From Paratrimastix pyriformis (taxonomy: Eukaryota > Preaxostyla > Paratrimastigidae): a stretch of 64,000 nucleotides of DNA. How positions within the stretch are numbered: the first letter of the stretch is position 1; each line of letters starts with the position of its first letter. The notes under the pieces were generated by a model. It saw nothing but the letters and a program-made list of their open reading frames with translations, had not been told where the DNA came from and did not search any database. Location: assembly GCA_027972325.1 (NCBI GenBank), contig JAPMOS010000045.1, positions 62,001 to 126,000 of the forward strand, read 5' to 3'. The position numbers were made by a program, and so were the translations under genes. Below, one piece after another: positions 1-10,737 of this stretch.

Positions 1-3000
1 GGGGCGGGGTTTCGCAGCGCCTCGATTGCGACTTTCCTGCGGCCGGGCGCGGGTCCGCTGGCCGAGGGGGCGGCCCTGACGGCCCTGGGGGCACTGGCCT
101 GGCCCTGGCCTGGGCCCCCCCGGAGCGAGACCCTCCTGGCCGGGGATGTCGCCCCGGCGGCCACCCTGGCTGCCCCCACACCGACCGCCCCCGAAGCGCG
201 GGCTGGCGGCCTCGTCACCGAGGAAGAGCCGCCCCAGGTCCGCCGCCCACCCCCGCCCCCCCGACACCGCCCGTCATGAGGCGCATATGGATGGGGCCCC
301 AAAAAAAGACGAACAGAAAACAGTTAGGGGCGGCGGATGGGTCGGCCCAACGGAAGTCCTTATCACTGCCGCCCACACGCCTTCCCTGCGGCAGCCGCGA
401 GGCCTGGCGGGCAGGCCCGCCAAGAAGCCCGCCAAGAAGCCCGCTGCCCCTGCGGTGGCCTCGTCATCGTCCCGGGGCGGCCGGCCGGCCCAGCGGCGGC
501 CAACAAGGGGCGGCAGGCCGGGACCCGACCACGACCAGGACGATGACGATGATGAGGACGAGGCGACCGGCCGCCGCCCCGGCCGCCCCACCGGCACCGA
601 CGGGGATGAGGATGATGATGATGCCGGGGACGCGGATCGCACCCCGGATGAGGACGAGGAGGACGAGGAGGACGAGGAGGATGAGGAGGATGAGGAGGAG
701 GATGAGGAGGAGGAGGAGGAGGAGGACCTGGCCGAGGAGGACGTGGATGCCGAGCTCTCGGGGCCCCTCGAGGAGGTCCGGCCCGCTCCTCTGCCTCACC
801 CAGCCCCCACGGCGCATCCCCACCCCACCCCCGCCCGGGGACCCCACCCACGAGACCGAGCCGGTCGTGAACCAACCCCCTGTTGCTGCTGTGATGGTGG
901 CCGATGGTGGCTGATGGATGGTGGCTGGTGGTGGCTGGTGGCTGGTGGCTGGTGGCTGGTGGCTGGTGGCTGGGGGTCAGGTGGAGTGCCTGGCGGTTGG
1001 CCTGGCGGGCGACGTGTCCCTGGTCGGGACGAGCCCCCAACCTGCCGGCGGCCCCGCGATCTCGACCAGCCTGACGCTGCTCTCGCTGACCGAGGCTCGG
1101 GTCCGCGCCCCGCAACACAGCCCCCGCCATCCCTGCCCCCCAGGCCGCCGGCCGCTTGGTCCTCCGCCCGGGGCGCGGGCCGGGTGGGCCGGGTGAACGC
1201 CACCTCGCACAGGCGCGGGGCCCAGGTGGTCCCTGCCCATGCTCACTCTCGGTCCCGCTCTCGCCTGGTGGACCCTGGCTCTGGCTGGTTGGTCTGTGTG
1301 GTGGGTGTGGTGTGCAGGTGTGTGCCCGGGACCTGCTCCCCGAGGGCTCGCCCGAGCCGCTGCTGAGCCTGGAGAGCTCGCTGCCCATGCCCACCCCCGG
1401 GCCCCTCGCCCTGGCTGCCGCCGCCCCGGTCCCGGCCGCGATGGCCATCAGGCCCCCCGCCCAGAGCCCGCGAACCCCGGCCCGCACCCCCGCAGCAGCC
1501 ACGACCGCCCAAGTGGTGAACACCGCCCGAAAAGATGAGAGGGATGAGGACGATGATGAGGAGGAGGATGACGAAGAAGAAGAAGAAGAGGAGGAGGAGG
1601 AGGAGGAGGAGGAGCCGAGGTCTGCTCCCGGCACGGGCAAGAAGATGGGCGCCGCCACTGCCGCTCCTGGGATGGCGTTCGCCTCGCGTGTGGCCGGCCG
1701 CGAGCCCAAGCAGGCCGAGGCCCCCGCCATCCCACCCTCGCCCGCGAACACCCGCTCGGCCATTCCCCGTGCCGCCGCCGCCGCCGCCCCGCCGCCGGGT
1801 GAGGGACTGCCCACCCCGCCCACCCTGTCAGGCATCGTCCCCCCGGCCGCCATCGGGGCCGCCCTGGAGGCCTTGCCCCTGGCCGCCCGCCCCGGGGCCG
1901 CGGCGGCCCTGCTCGAGCTGGAGCAGCAGCAGCAGGCCCAGCAGTTGGCCCTGGCGCATCAGCACCAGCAGCAGCACATGCTTCTCAAGCTGGGCGTGCC
2001 CCTGGAGGCCCTCCTGCAGGCAGTCACCTTGGCCACGGGCCCCGCGGACACGGAGACGGGCGAGCGCCCAGCGGCGCGCATCACCGCCCCCATTCCCGCC
2101 CCCGCTGCCGCCGCGGTTGCTGTTACCACCGACACCACCACGGGCTCCCAGCCCGCCACGGCGTCAAGCAAACGCCCTGCGGCCCTCACGGCAGCAGCCA
2201 CGCCCCAGATCGCTCGGCCCGCGGCCCCCACTGCTACCTCTGCGGCCAGCCTGGCCACGCCATCCCCGCCCACCGCCCCCGCCCCCTCCACCATCCCCAC
2301 CAGCGATCTTGCCATTGCCCCACCCGCTGCCGCGGCCCCGAGCGTGGCGGCCCCCTACTTGGAGGTCCTTCTGTCTCGGGGTGCGGCGGCCGACCGGACG
2401 GTCGCCCGGCTGGGCCACCTGTTGATAGATTTCGATGCGGGCCGGCTTTTCGTGGCCGCCCTGGTGGTGGCCCGGCTGGGGGCCCTGTGCGGAGGCCTGC
2501 TGGGGGGACGCTGGCGGCGGGGGACCCCCGGGACGGCCGAGGTGCATTGCGAGCCGGCTGGGGTGCGGCTGGCCCAGCAGCAGGGCGCCCGCACCCACTG
2601 GGCCGAGGCAGCATTCGGAGGCGACCTCGTATGGACCCGGTCCGCACTGCTGGGCACTTGAGTGACCTCGGGGACCCGGGAGCGCAGGCTGAAGGATGGG
2701 GGTGGGGGTGGGGGTGGGGGGTGGGGCATGAAGCCACCGCGGGTCACCTGCCCTGTCTGCTTCGTCTACGAGCCGCCGGGGGCGCTGTCGTTTCCTTGGG
2801 GCGGCGCTGTCGTTTCCTTGGGGCGGCGCTGATGGCCATCTCGTGTTTGGGGGATGTGTTGCATGGGGGATGTGTTGCATGGGGGATGTGTTGCATGGGG
2901 GATGTGTTGCAGGGATGCCGAGGGCCGGGTGCTGGCCGTGGACTTGGACCTGACCGCGGTCTGTCACTCCCCTCCCTCTGCCAGCTCGGGTGATGTGGAT

Positions 3001-4019
3001 GATGATGATTGATGATCGACGACGGCGAATTGGATGAGAATGGTGATGGCGATGATCATGGCGATGATCGTGGCGGTGATGACGATGGCGATGGTGATGC
3101 GCTGGTGATCATCGTCGTTCCTGCTCTGCTCTGACCAGTCGGCCGACGCGCCCGTGGCGACCGTCAGCCGCCGCCTGACCTCCGGCCAGGCCACCGAGGA
3201 GCTGCGGCCCCTGATGAGCCCCACCCGGCTCCAGGTCGACCTCACCGCCCGCTCCCGCCCATCAACCCATCCCACCCCCCCAGCCCTCGGCAGCATCGTC
3301 AGCACCACCAGCATCGGCATTCGCATCGGCATCAGCATCGGCAGCCGCATCATCACGATCGATCTTCTTTTTCTTGTGCAGTCACATTACGACCTCACTC
3401 GCGTGCCCGCGACGGGCGGGGCATCCGCGGCCGCGGAGTCCCTCTGGCCGGCCCTGCTGCTCAACCTGGTCGCTTGGGGACCCGCTGGCGCCCCCTCGGC
3501 AGGGCTCGCCCTCAACTTGACGCCCCCCGACGGGGCCTTGCTCCACAGCCACGCCCGAGCCCTCGCCGCGGCGGCCCCCTTCCTGCGCTTCCTCGCGCGC
3601 CACTTCGTCTGCTCAGCAGGAGCGACCCCGGCCGAGCCCCACGACGACAGCCAGCGCAAGGCGGGCTCGCCCTCGCCGGCATGGTCCCTCGCCACCAGCG
3701 CCACCTCGCTGACCGAGCAGACGGGCGCCTGCTCCAACATGGCCCCCGGCCATGTCCGCCTGCCCAGCATCTCCTCGCTGTCGCTGTCCTCTTCCGAGGC
3801 CCCGCCGTCCCCGCCGCCCCCTCGCCGCCCCGCCCCGCGTGGCATGCTGGGCGCTCCGAATCGGGGCGGCCTTGCCGCCAAGCCGCCCTTGGCCCCGGCT
3901 GCGGCCCCTGCAGTCCCAGGGGCCGGGCGGAGGCTGCGAGCCGAGGTGGAGGCCCTGGCCGCGGCCAACCGGGAGCTCACGGCCAAACTTCAGGCCGCCC
4001 TCGACGAACGCGACCATGT

Positions 4020-4063
<44 letters not shown>

Positions 4064-4510
4064 AGCCGCTCTGGCTTCTGATGACCCCATTCACCTGCTT
4101 TACAGGCCCTCCAAGCCATTGGCGCTCTCCGAGAGGCCTGGCATGTCTCCCAGACGACCACCCCGACGCTGTACTCGCCCATCCCGCCCCCGGCCCCCGT
4201 GGCCCTGGCCGGGGCCGACAGTGCCTCAGTCTCTGCCCGCATTGCGGCCTTCGCGGGGGTCTTGGGCGGCAGGGATCTTGGTCCCACGGCCCCCATGCAG
4301 TATGTCCAGGGTTACCACGTGGGCCAGGTGGCCCTCGTCGCCAGTCGGGCCGCCGCTGCCGTGGCGATGGCGGCCGAACGGGAGAAGGCCGCCAAGAGCG
4401 GCAAGAAGGACGGACCCAAGCAGATGCCCGCCCCGCCGAGCTTTTTCCCGGTGATCACCCATTCGCATGCTCCGTCCCTCTCGAAGGGCACCGGGTATGC
4501 GGACAGCTGA
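1..4510 (+). CDS. 5'-truncated hypothetical protein, acidic and Pro/Ala-rich, with coiled coil
   Basis: The window opens inside an exon whose frame 1 reads as ordinary protein up to a donor near 239. Further exons lie at about 394-774 (very long Asp/Glu tract), 980-1099, 1318-2640 (second Glu tract, Gln-rich patch near 1920-1980), 2914-2960, 3136-3234, 3384-4018 and 4105-4510, ending in TGA. The part from 3384 has an ordered-looking hydrophobic stretch, then a short coiled coil (RLRAEVEALAAANRELTAKL) cut by an intron holding 41 consecutive C. No domain is recognised. The paired acidic tracts and basic Lys-Pro patches suggest a nuclear or chromatin protein, but that is inference. Introns carry short tandem repeats. 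Frames change across introns, so exon edges are approximate. Confidence 0.5.
4023..4063 (+). repeat. poly(C) tract, 41 bp, in an intron
   Basis: An uninterrupted run of 41 C lies inside the last intron of the first gene, between a donor near 4018 and the acceptor at about 4104. It is the longest of many homopolymer tracts in the window. Confidence 0.95.
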
Positions 4511-4719
4511 GCTCCGTCGTTGGTGGGCGTGTTGTTTGTGTGCATCCGGAAGTTCGCCAGATTGCATCCCTAATGGATGTGAAGAGTGGCGGCGAACGTG
4601 CGTTACTTTTTTTTGCGACTCTACAGAAGGGATGAAGTCAAACCACCAGCGGGTCCTCCGGAACGCGGACAGCGCCCGACAGTCGTATTCCCCTATTCCT
4701 TTCATTCTTGGCCGTGCGC

Positions 4720-6277
4720 ATGGATGCCCTCAATGCGACTGCACGGATCCAACGGAGTTCTGCTTCGGCGACCGCCCTTCCGATCCCTAGGAGAGCCATT
4801 GAACACATCCCAACCCTCTACGAAATTTGTCAAAAATCTTGCCAGGCCAACATTAAGTACATTTCAAATGTTGGCGATGTCCCGGCAGAGTTTTTGCAAC
4901 CTATTTTTGAGCATGCTTCGCCAGAGGACCTGATCAGAATATCTTCGGCCAACCCGAACCGGAATGATTTCAACTTCGAGGACAAGTTCCGAGACGCCTG
5001 CATGAAACGGTTTTTTCCGGCGGTCTCGAATCCGGATGACTTGGCCGACATTTTGATGGAGGAGGGCGACGGGTCGTGGCAGTTTCTTTACCAGCAGCGG
5101 ACCATCCGCGAGGACGAGAACTTCAAACGGGCCCTCGAGCTGGCCAAGGAGCGCGAGAAAGGTCTGCTGCGGATCCGATGGACCCTCGACCCTCACGCTC
5201 CCCCAGACGACTTTGCCCACAAGGTGGTGCCGTGCGCCCCGAAGGCCACCGGGCGCAGCGCAGCGCACTGGAGTCGCAGCGCCGTGGTGGACCCCTCCGC
5301 CATTGTGGTGGCGTCCCGGTTCCCCAGATCTGCCCCGCTGGGTCCGCTGCCGCCTTTGTCGTCACTCAGAGTCACGGCTGAACTCGACTTTCTCTCTCTT
5401 TTTGGTCTCTCCTCCCCGACCGGGGGTAGCCACCACGGGCAAGTCGTCCTCGCTGGTCAAGAAGATCATCCATGACGTCAGCTCCCTGTCCGTCCTGGCA
5501 CCTGCCCACCACTTGCCTGGTCCTCACCTCTTCATCCGGGTCTCCGCGTCTGTGGTTAGGACCCGCCGGGCCTCGACGGTCACCCCCGATATGGCGGCTG
5601 CGACGGGAGTCATCTCGGGCCCAAAGCGGATCCTCCCGGGGATGTCGATCCCCCCGATCGTCCCCTTGGGGGGCCAATCTGCAGCCCTCACATCCGCGGC
5701 AACATCCGCCACCACCCATAAGCGCCCCCGATCAGCGCCGATCCCCTCCGTCGTCCCCGCGGCTCCACGGCGGCCCACCATCGGACGATCCCCACCTGCC
5801 CCCGCGGCTCTCCTTCTCCCGGCCGCACATATCCCCCTTCCGGACCATTCCACGGCCTCTTTGATGCGCGCCCAGCAGCCTCCTCCTCCCAGGGTTCTCC
5901 CATCCTCACGGTCTCGGTCCCCGGCCGCGGCGGCCCAGTTTCTGGAGGAGCGTGGCGGCAATCCGCGACGAGGACCCCAGGGCAGGATGGGAGCTTCCCA
6001 CTCCTCTTCCCCTCCAACCCTTGCCACCCGTCAGCAGACCGAATCGGCCACCCTCGCGCCCTCGCGTCCTGCCCCTTCGTCGATACGGGGCCAACCACGA
6101 TCACAAGTGGCAGCCGCATCGCCTCCATCTGCACTCCCATCACCTCCGGCCCCATCACTCAAACTTTCTGGTTTACCGCATTTTGGGGTCGCCAGAAGGC
6201 CGATCCCGCCAACGCCGCCAGCTGTTCCGGGAGGAGCCAGCGAACCGCCGAGTAATCTGTTCCCCGATCTGCGATGA
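4720..6277 (+). CDS. ELOA: Elongin A (RNA polymerase II elongation factor SIII subunit A)
   Basis: Elongin A stimulates Pol II elongation and, with Elongin B/C, forms part of a cullin ubiquitin ligase that removes stalled Pol II. ATG at 4720 starts a protein with the family hallmark at about residues 25-100. A BC-box (TLYEIC, T-L-x3-C) binds Elongin C. It is followed by the F-box-like helical segment NVGDVPAEFLQPIFEHASPE and the RI..NP motif typical of the Elongin A family. A helical region with a DENFKRALELAKEREKGLL segment follows. The rest, after at least one intron between about 5258 and 5430, is Pro/Ser/Arg-rich to the stop at 6277, as in other Elongin A tails. The N-terminal TFIIS-N domain of animal Elongin A is absent, as in fungi. 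Splicing in 5258-5580 is unresolved. Confidence 0.82.
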
Positions 6278-6447
6278 GGATTCGATCGAACAATGGGGGA
6301 AACCTTGTGGCCCGGTCGGTTGCAGTCGCCGAGGGAGAACAGGATCACTGTCTTACAACAGCGCGGTGGAGGGGAACTCCGGAAGACGTTTAGGTAACCC
6401 CCTGCGCTCTATTCGCTCAACTCCATTGTTCAAATCGATTTTGAGCA

Positions 6448-9442
6448 ATGTCCACCCCTGCTGAAGAATCCAGCCCGCCCCCACAGCAGCCGCCATCCCC
6501 GCAGCGTTCGGCGGCAGATGCGTATCTTCGGCTGCTCTCAGCTGGGGGACAGGCGGGGACCATCCAAAGAGATGCAGAACACATCGTCCGAAAGCTGGAC
6601 CTGAACGCTGCTGATCCATCTACGGCGGAGGTTCGTTGCCATATTCAATCTTGCTAAATTCGGCTTCCGCGACCTTCTGTTTTTTTCCCTCCCCATAGCC
6701 TATCGAGCTTCAACCGTGTCCCACTTGCGGACGTAAATTTGCATCGCATCGTATTCAGGCACACATGAAGGTTTGTCCACCGTCGCACATCTAGGTCGTC
6801 ACAGTTCTGTGGGGGGACGCAGAGCTGTGACAAGCGTGCCAAGAAGCAAACCGAAGGGGCGCCGGCTCCCGCCGGGGGGACCAACCCGCCGCCCACCACC
6901 ACCCCGCCACCACCTCCGACCTCGCAGCCTCCTCCACTCCCAACCTCGGCGCCGCCTCCAAAGCCAACAGTCGCCGCACGGCCACTCCCCTCTCCCCGTC
7001 TGTGATCCCGCAGCGGCCAAGCTGACACCGCTTTTCTGCTGATGTTTCGTGGCGCCCAGGAGCGCCAAGCCCCGCTCCCGCGGCACCCACGTCCCCTGGT
7101 CCTGCCCACCACCCGCCAGCGCCTGCCCTTGCCTCCGCTCCGGCGGTTGTGGCGGCTCCCCAGCAGACCCCGGGCACCCCGCCTTCTCCGGCTCGGCCGA
7201 TGCACGCGGCCCCGCCGCCCCCTGCCCAGGATGGCGATGGACTCGCTGCCCGCCTCCAGGTTTGTCCACCTCCTTCCACCACGAGCGACTGACAGCCCCC
7301 ACCGGGCCCAGCAAACCATGATCAGCCCGGAAGACGAGGCCGCCCTTCTGCAGGGGCTCGATGAGACCTCCGAGCTGGCGCCGCCCCGCTCCCGGCCCCA
7401 GCACCAGCGGGCCAACAGCACCCCGCCCTCGGAGAGCGAGCGGGTCGAGGCCACCAACAACGACACGACCGCCACCGAGAACACCGAGGCTTTTGTTCGG
7501 GTCGTCGCCCCACCCGGGGGGGAGGACGGCACCACGGAAGGGGACGAGCTGACCGCCGAGGAGGTCAACGCCGCCGATCTGCAGCAGGCCGACGCGCCCC
7601 GTCTCCGCTCGTCCATGCAGCCCCCGGCCCAACGCGGCCCCCGACGCGGGGCAGTGGTCGTGGCATCCTCGGGCGGTGGTCTGGCACCCCGTTGATTTGG
7701 CTCCGCTCATCGCCTTTCTGGAACCGCGCAGCTCCGCCTTCGCCGGCCTCGGCCCAGGCAGCCGCCGCCCCCACCAACCGGCGCGAGACCATCGGCGGAG
7801 CAGGAGCCATGCGCCGTGTGTGTCTGTTTGCATGACAGTCGCGATGGCCGAGCGGTTAAGGCGGTAGACTCGAAATCTACTGGGGCTTCCCCGCGCAGGT
7901 TCAAATCCTGCTCGCGACGATATATATTTTTCCTCCTTTCCCGCTGTGTAGCCTTGTTCGATCGCCAGACGGCGAATTTCGTGCCCTGCCCGACCTGCGG
8001 CCGGAACTTCGCCCCGGATCGACTGGTCGCCCACGAAAAGGTCAAACTCTCCCCGGTCATAGCCACCTGACTGACCCCCATCTGACTCCCCCGTCTGGAC
8101 AGGTCTGCCAGAAGGCGCCCCGGCACGTGCTGAAGGTCGGCCGCGCGGAGGATCCCCCCGCTGCAGCCGCTCAGCCGAACGCCTCAGAGGGGCCCCGGCC
8201 AGCGACGGCCCCATCGGCCACGCCCCACGTGACCGTCGATGTGATCCAGCCCCCACCCACTGCGTCTGTCATCGGCCTGTACAGCGGCCCCCCGGTCGGG
8301 GTTGTGCGATGGGTCATCTCAACGGGTCATTTTTCTGGTGGGGCGAGCAGCCGCTCCAGCGGGAGCGCCACCTCGCGTCGCTCGACTCTGGGCCCGTCCG
8401 CCTTCGCCGCCGCCGCCGCCAGTGCTGAGGCACCCGCCGCCGCGGCTCCCGCCTCGTCCATCCCCCCGCCTCAGCCGCGTCTCGCCGCCCCCGCCCATGC
8501 GCCCCGATCGCACATCCCACCCGCGGCGGCCCAGCACTTGCCACAGCCACAACCGCAGATGGGCCCCACAGCCGCCCCGCTCGCCGCCACGGCGCCTGCC
8601 GTTCCATCCTCTCAGGCCCCGGCAGCCACCGCTCCGACCGCTCTCGCAGCCCCGGCGCTCACGGGTCTGCGCCACCTCGCGAAAATGACCGGGCAGGGCC
8701 GGGATGGATCTCACCTGGACGGCCCCTTCATTCTGACCCACGACCCCCCTCATCCCAGACACCGGAACGCTCCTGGCGGCCATCATGGCCAAGGTGGCCG
8801 GCCCCTCGCCCGCCTGCCCTCCGGCGGCCCCCGCGTCCCGATTGCTGACCGTCTACCTGGCCTCGCCCCCGGCGGCTGCGTCTTCCCTGACCCGAGCCGT
8901 GGGGCAGCTGGTGACACCCCGGTGCGTCCTGGGGGCGGCCGCCGAGGTTGGCTTCGACCTGAGCCCCCAGGCCCTGGGCGGGGCTGCCTCCCCAGGGGCC
9001 CACGGCCAGCTGGGCCAGTGGCTCTGCGCGGGGGAAGTGCTCCTCGAAGCGCACACCACCCTGGGCGAAGTCAGAGACCGGATTGCCGAGGTCCCTCACA
9101 CTTCTCAGGTGTTGTGCATATCGATCGGGGGGGGGGGGGGGGGGCAACATTGTACGAAAGCTCATTGCCCGACCTGGCCGCACATGCACTCGTCTTTTCT
9201 CGCAGGAACTTGGCGTCCCGCTGCCTTTCGGGCTCCTCAAGCGTGGCCTGGTGCCGCTGCACCCTGTCCAGGACTCGCATCGGGCTCTAGACCACTTCCA
9301 ACCCCTGGCGAGCCCTGCTGCTGCTGCTGCCGGGGGGACGGCTTCCCCGGGGGCTGAAACTCTAGCCAGGCAACACGGGGCCCTGGCTGGTGATACGGAT
9401 TTTGTGGTGGTCGTCCCGGTGACCGGGGCGCCGACGTATTAA
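6448..9442 (+). CDS. Two-finger C2HC zinc-finger protein (ZC2HC1-like) with possible ubiquitin-like C-terminus
   Basis: ATG 6448 opens a short exon that joins past an intron (acceptor near 6698) to the first finger, CPTCGRKFASHRIQAHMK. Its last ligand Cys comes from the next exon (SCDKRAKK, about 6830), giving C-x2-C-x11-H-x3-C. A long Pro/Thr-rich linker follows. The second finger, CPTCGRNFAPDRLVAHEK, lies in an exon from 7969; its fourth ligand again follows an intron (donor near 8040, VCQKAPRHVLKVGR from about 8103). The two fingers share the same intron position, so they arose by duplication. The C-terminal exons (about 8770-9100, and 9205-9442 after a poly-G intron) have the strand/helix pattern of a ubiquitin-like fold (TLGEVRDRIAE, then ELGVPLPFGLL, and DTDFVVVVPV); that part is tentative. 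ZC2HC1 fingers are found in ciliary and RNA-linked proteins; function here is unknown. Confidence 0.68.
7838..7919 (+). tRNA. tRNA-Ser(CGA): tRNA-Ser (anticodon CGA), nested in a protein-gene intron
   Basis: An 82-nt cloverleaf can be drawn. The acceptor stem is gtcgcga (7838-7844) pairing with tcgcgac (7912-7918), with discriminator G at 7919. The A box is tggccgagcggt. The anticodon stem is gtaga/tctac (7864-7868 with 7876-7880) and the seven-base loop carries CGA at 7871-7873. A long variable arm fits a class II tRNA-Ser, and the B box is ggttcaaatcc. A T5 Pol III terminator follows at 7927-7931. The gene has no intron of its own. It sits in sense orientation 19 nt after a protein-gene splice donor (about 7819) and about 49 nt before the acceptor (7968). 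Confidence 0.95.
7927..7931 (+). terminator. Pol III T5 terminator of the tRNA-Ser gene
   Basis: Five T on the coding strand begin 8 nt after the tRNA end, in a tatata context. This is the standard Pol III stop signal and lies inside the host intron. Confidence 0.8.
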
Positions 9443-9890
9443 AGTACCACCCCTCCACCCACCATTCTCCTCCTGATCGTTTTTTTCGGTTTTTTTACAC
9501 TGGCCGTGTTGCGGGGCGGGATTCTTGCTCCTGTACCGGTACTACTGATCCCACGACTTCTTCGTGTTTTGTTTTGTTTCGTCCCGGTTACACGTCTCAT
9601 CTCTTCAGTTGCCGTCCGTGGAGGATGGCGCGTTGGATGAACATGTCTGCGAGCTGCTACGACTTGGTTTTCAGACTTGGGACCAGATTCACGTCTCAAA
9701 AACGGGATCGGGCACATCCAAAGTGAAGTTCTTTTCGCCTGCCCCTTCGCTCGCTCACCGGGGCAAAGTTTACCTGATAATCGATTTTTTTTTTTGGCTT
9801 TGCACAAACTGAACCTTCTCGTGTTAGCTTAACGCTTTGTGGACCAATGTCCAAGTATATACACAGAGAAATTCAACGAATTGAGTTGCA
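9443..9890. other. Intergenic stretch with one possible orphan exon
   Basis: Between the zinc-finger gene stop and the stop of the minus-strand membrane protein. An acceptor-like AG at 9607-9608 opens an open frame to 9812 with coding-like content (VEDGALDEHVCELLRLGFQ), which could be a further terminal exon of the upstream gene. T-rich segments (9480-9500 and 9786-9797) could be 3'-end signals. Nothing else is recognised. Confidence 0.3.
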
Positions 9891-10698
9891 TCAATCGGTG
9901 TGCTCTGTGGGGGTGGGGCCAGCAGCGGGGCCAGCAGCGTGGCCGCAGAGGCAGGAGCACACACCACCCTTGCAGCACGCGCCGGTCTTGCAGCAGGGAG
10001 CGGCGCAGCACTTGCCATCCTTGCAGCACTCGCCGTGGCACTTGCCGCCGCAGCACTTGCCGCCGCAGCACATGCCGCCGCAGCACATCTTGTTAATCAT
10101 GGCGCAGGCGAGGGCCATCACTAGCGGAAAGGGGAGATAAAATCATCAGACGAAAAAAGAGGAACGGACCGTAGATTTGGATGACATTGGAGAAGAACCA
10201 GATGGCGCAGACGTAGCCGCGAACAGGCATCGTCGCATAAGTCATCAGCAGGCCGGGAATCATGAGGGAAGCAAGACGGAAAGTGGCACGGCAAGGGCAA
10301 CCGGCGCACCGGCCCCGTTGGCAGCCGTGCTCCTCAGCAATCTTGTGCATCTCGTCCTTAAGCTCCATCATGCGCTTGCGGCTTGCATCGTCGAGCTTTT
10401 CCATCATGCGGTGGCAGTGAGGGCCACGACGAGACATCATGCGAACGACGAAGTACGCATAGAAAAGGTGAGCCACCAGCATCAAATACATTCTAAAATT
10501 CGTCTGGTAAGTTGTCTGGTAAGATATTAATCACTCAAACCTGGGATCCTTCTCAGAGCGGAAGAGATTTGTGTTACGCATCTCCTGTGCGTAACCGGGA
10601 ATCATATCCTCGAGATAGCACAGCCCCATGCCCACGGCAACACCGACACCAAACACCACCAGAGTGGTCAGGATCTGTTTGCAGCAGCAGCAGCGCAT
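9891..10698 (-). CDS. Small multi-pass membrane protein with metallothionein-like cysteine tail
   Basis: Three exons on the minus strand are 10698-10541, 10492-10152 and 10120-9891, with introns of 48 and 31 nt. The product is about 240 residues. It opens with MRCCCCK, a likely palmitoylation cluster, then helix 1 (LTTLVVFGVGVAVGMGL), helix 2 (YLMLVAHLFYAYFVV), a charged loop with a short amphipathic helix (residues about 72-105), helix 3 (LASLMIPGLLMTYA) and helix 4 running across the last splice junction. Exon 3 adds a tail of about 52 residues with 18 cysteines, mostly as CC pairs spaced by GG/GK/KDGK (CCGGMCCGGKCCGGKCHGE), then a short Gly/Ala/Pro end. I do not recognise the family. A membrane-tethered metal-binding or heavily acylated tail is inference. 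Confidence 0.72.
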
Positions 10699-10737
10699 TT
10701 GTGGAGGATCTGTTAATGAACCTTCCTTACCAGGACA
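10699..10737. promoter_or_regulatory. 39-bp divergent intergenic promoter
   Basis: Only 39 bp separate the start codon of the minus-strand cysteine-tail protein (10698) from the ATG of the plus-strand gene (10738). Both promoters must overlap the neighbouring coding region or share elements. No TATA box is visible. Confidence 0.5.

Noticed and set aside
363-1853. Minus-strand open frame of about 500 codons with Ser, His and Pro runs
   Set aside because: It is the antisense of the acidic Glu/Asp tracts and has no protein-like segments; the plus strand shows exons with consistent splice sites.
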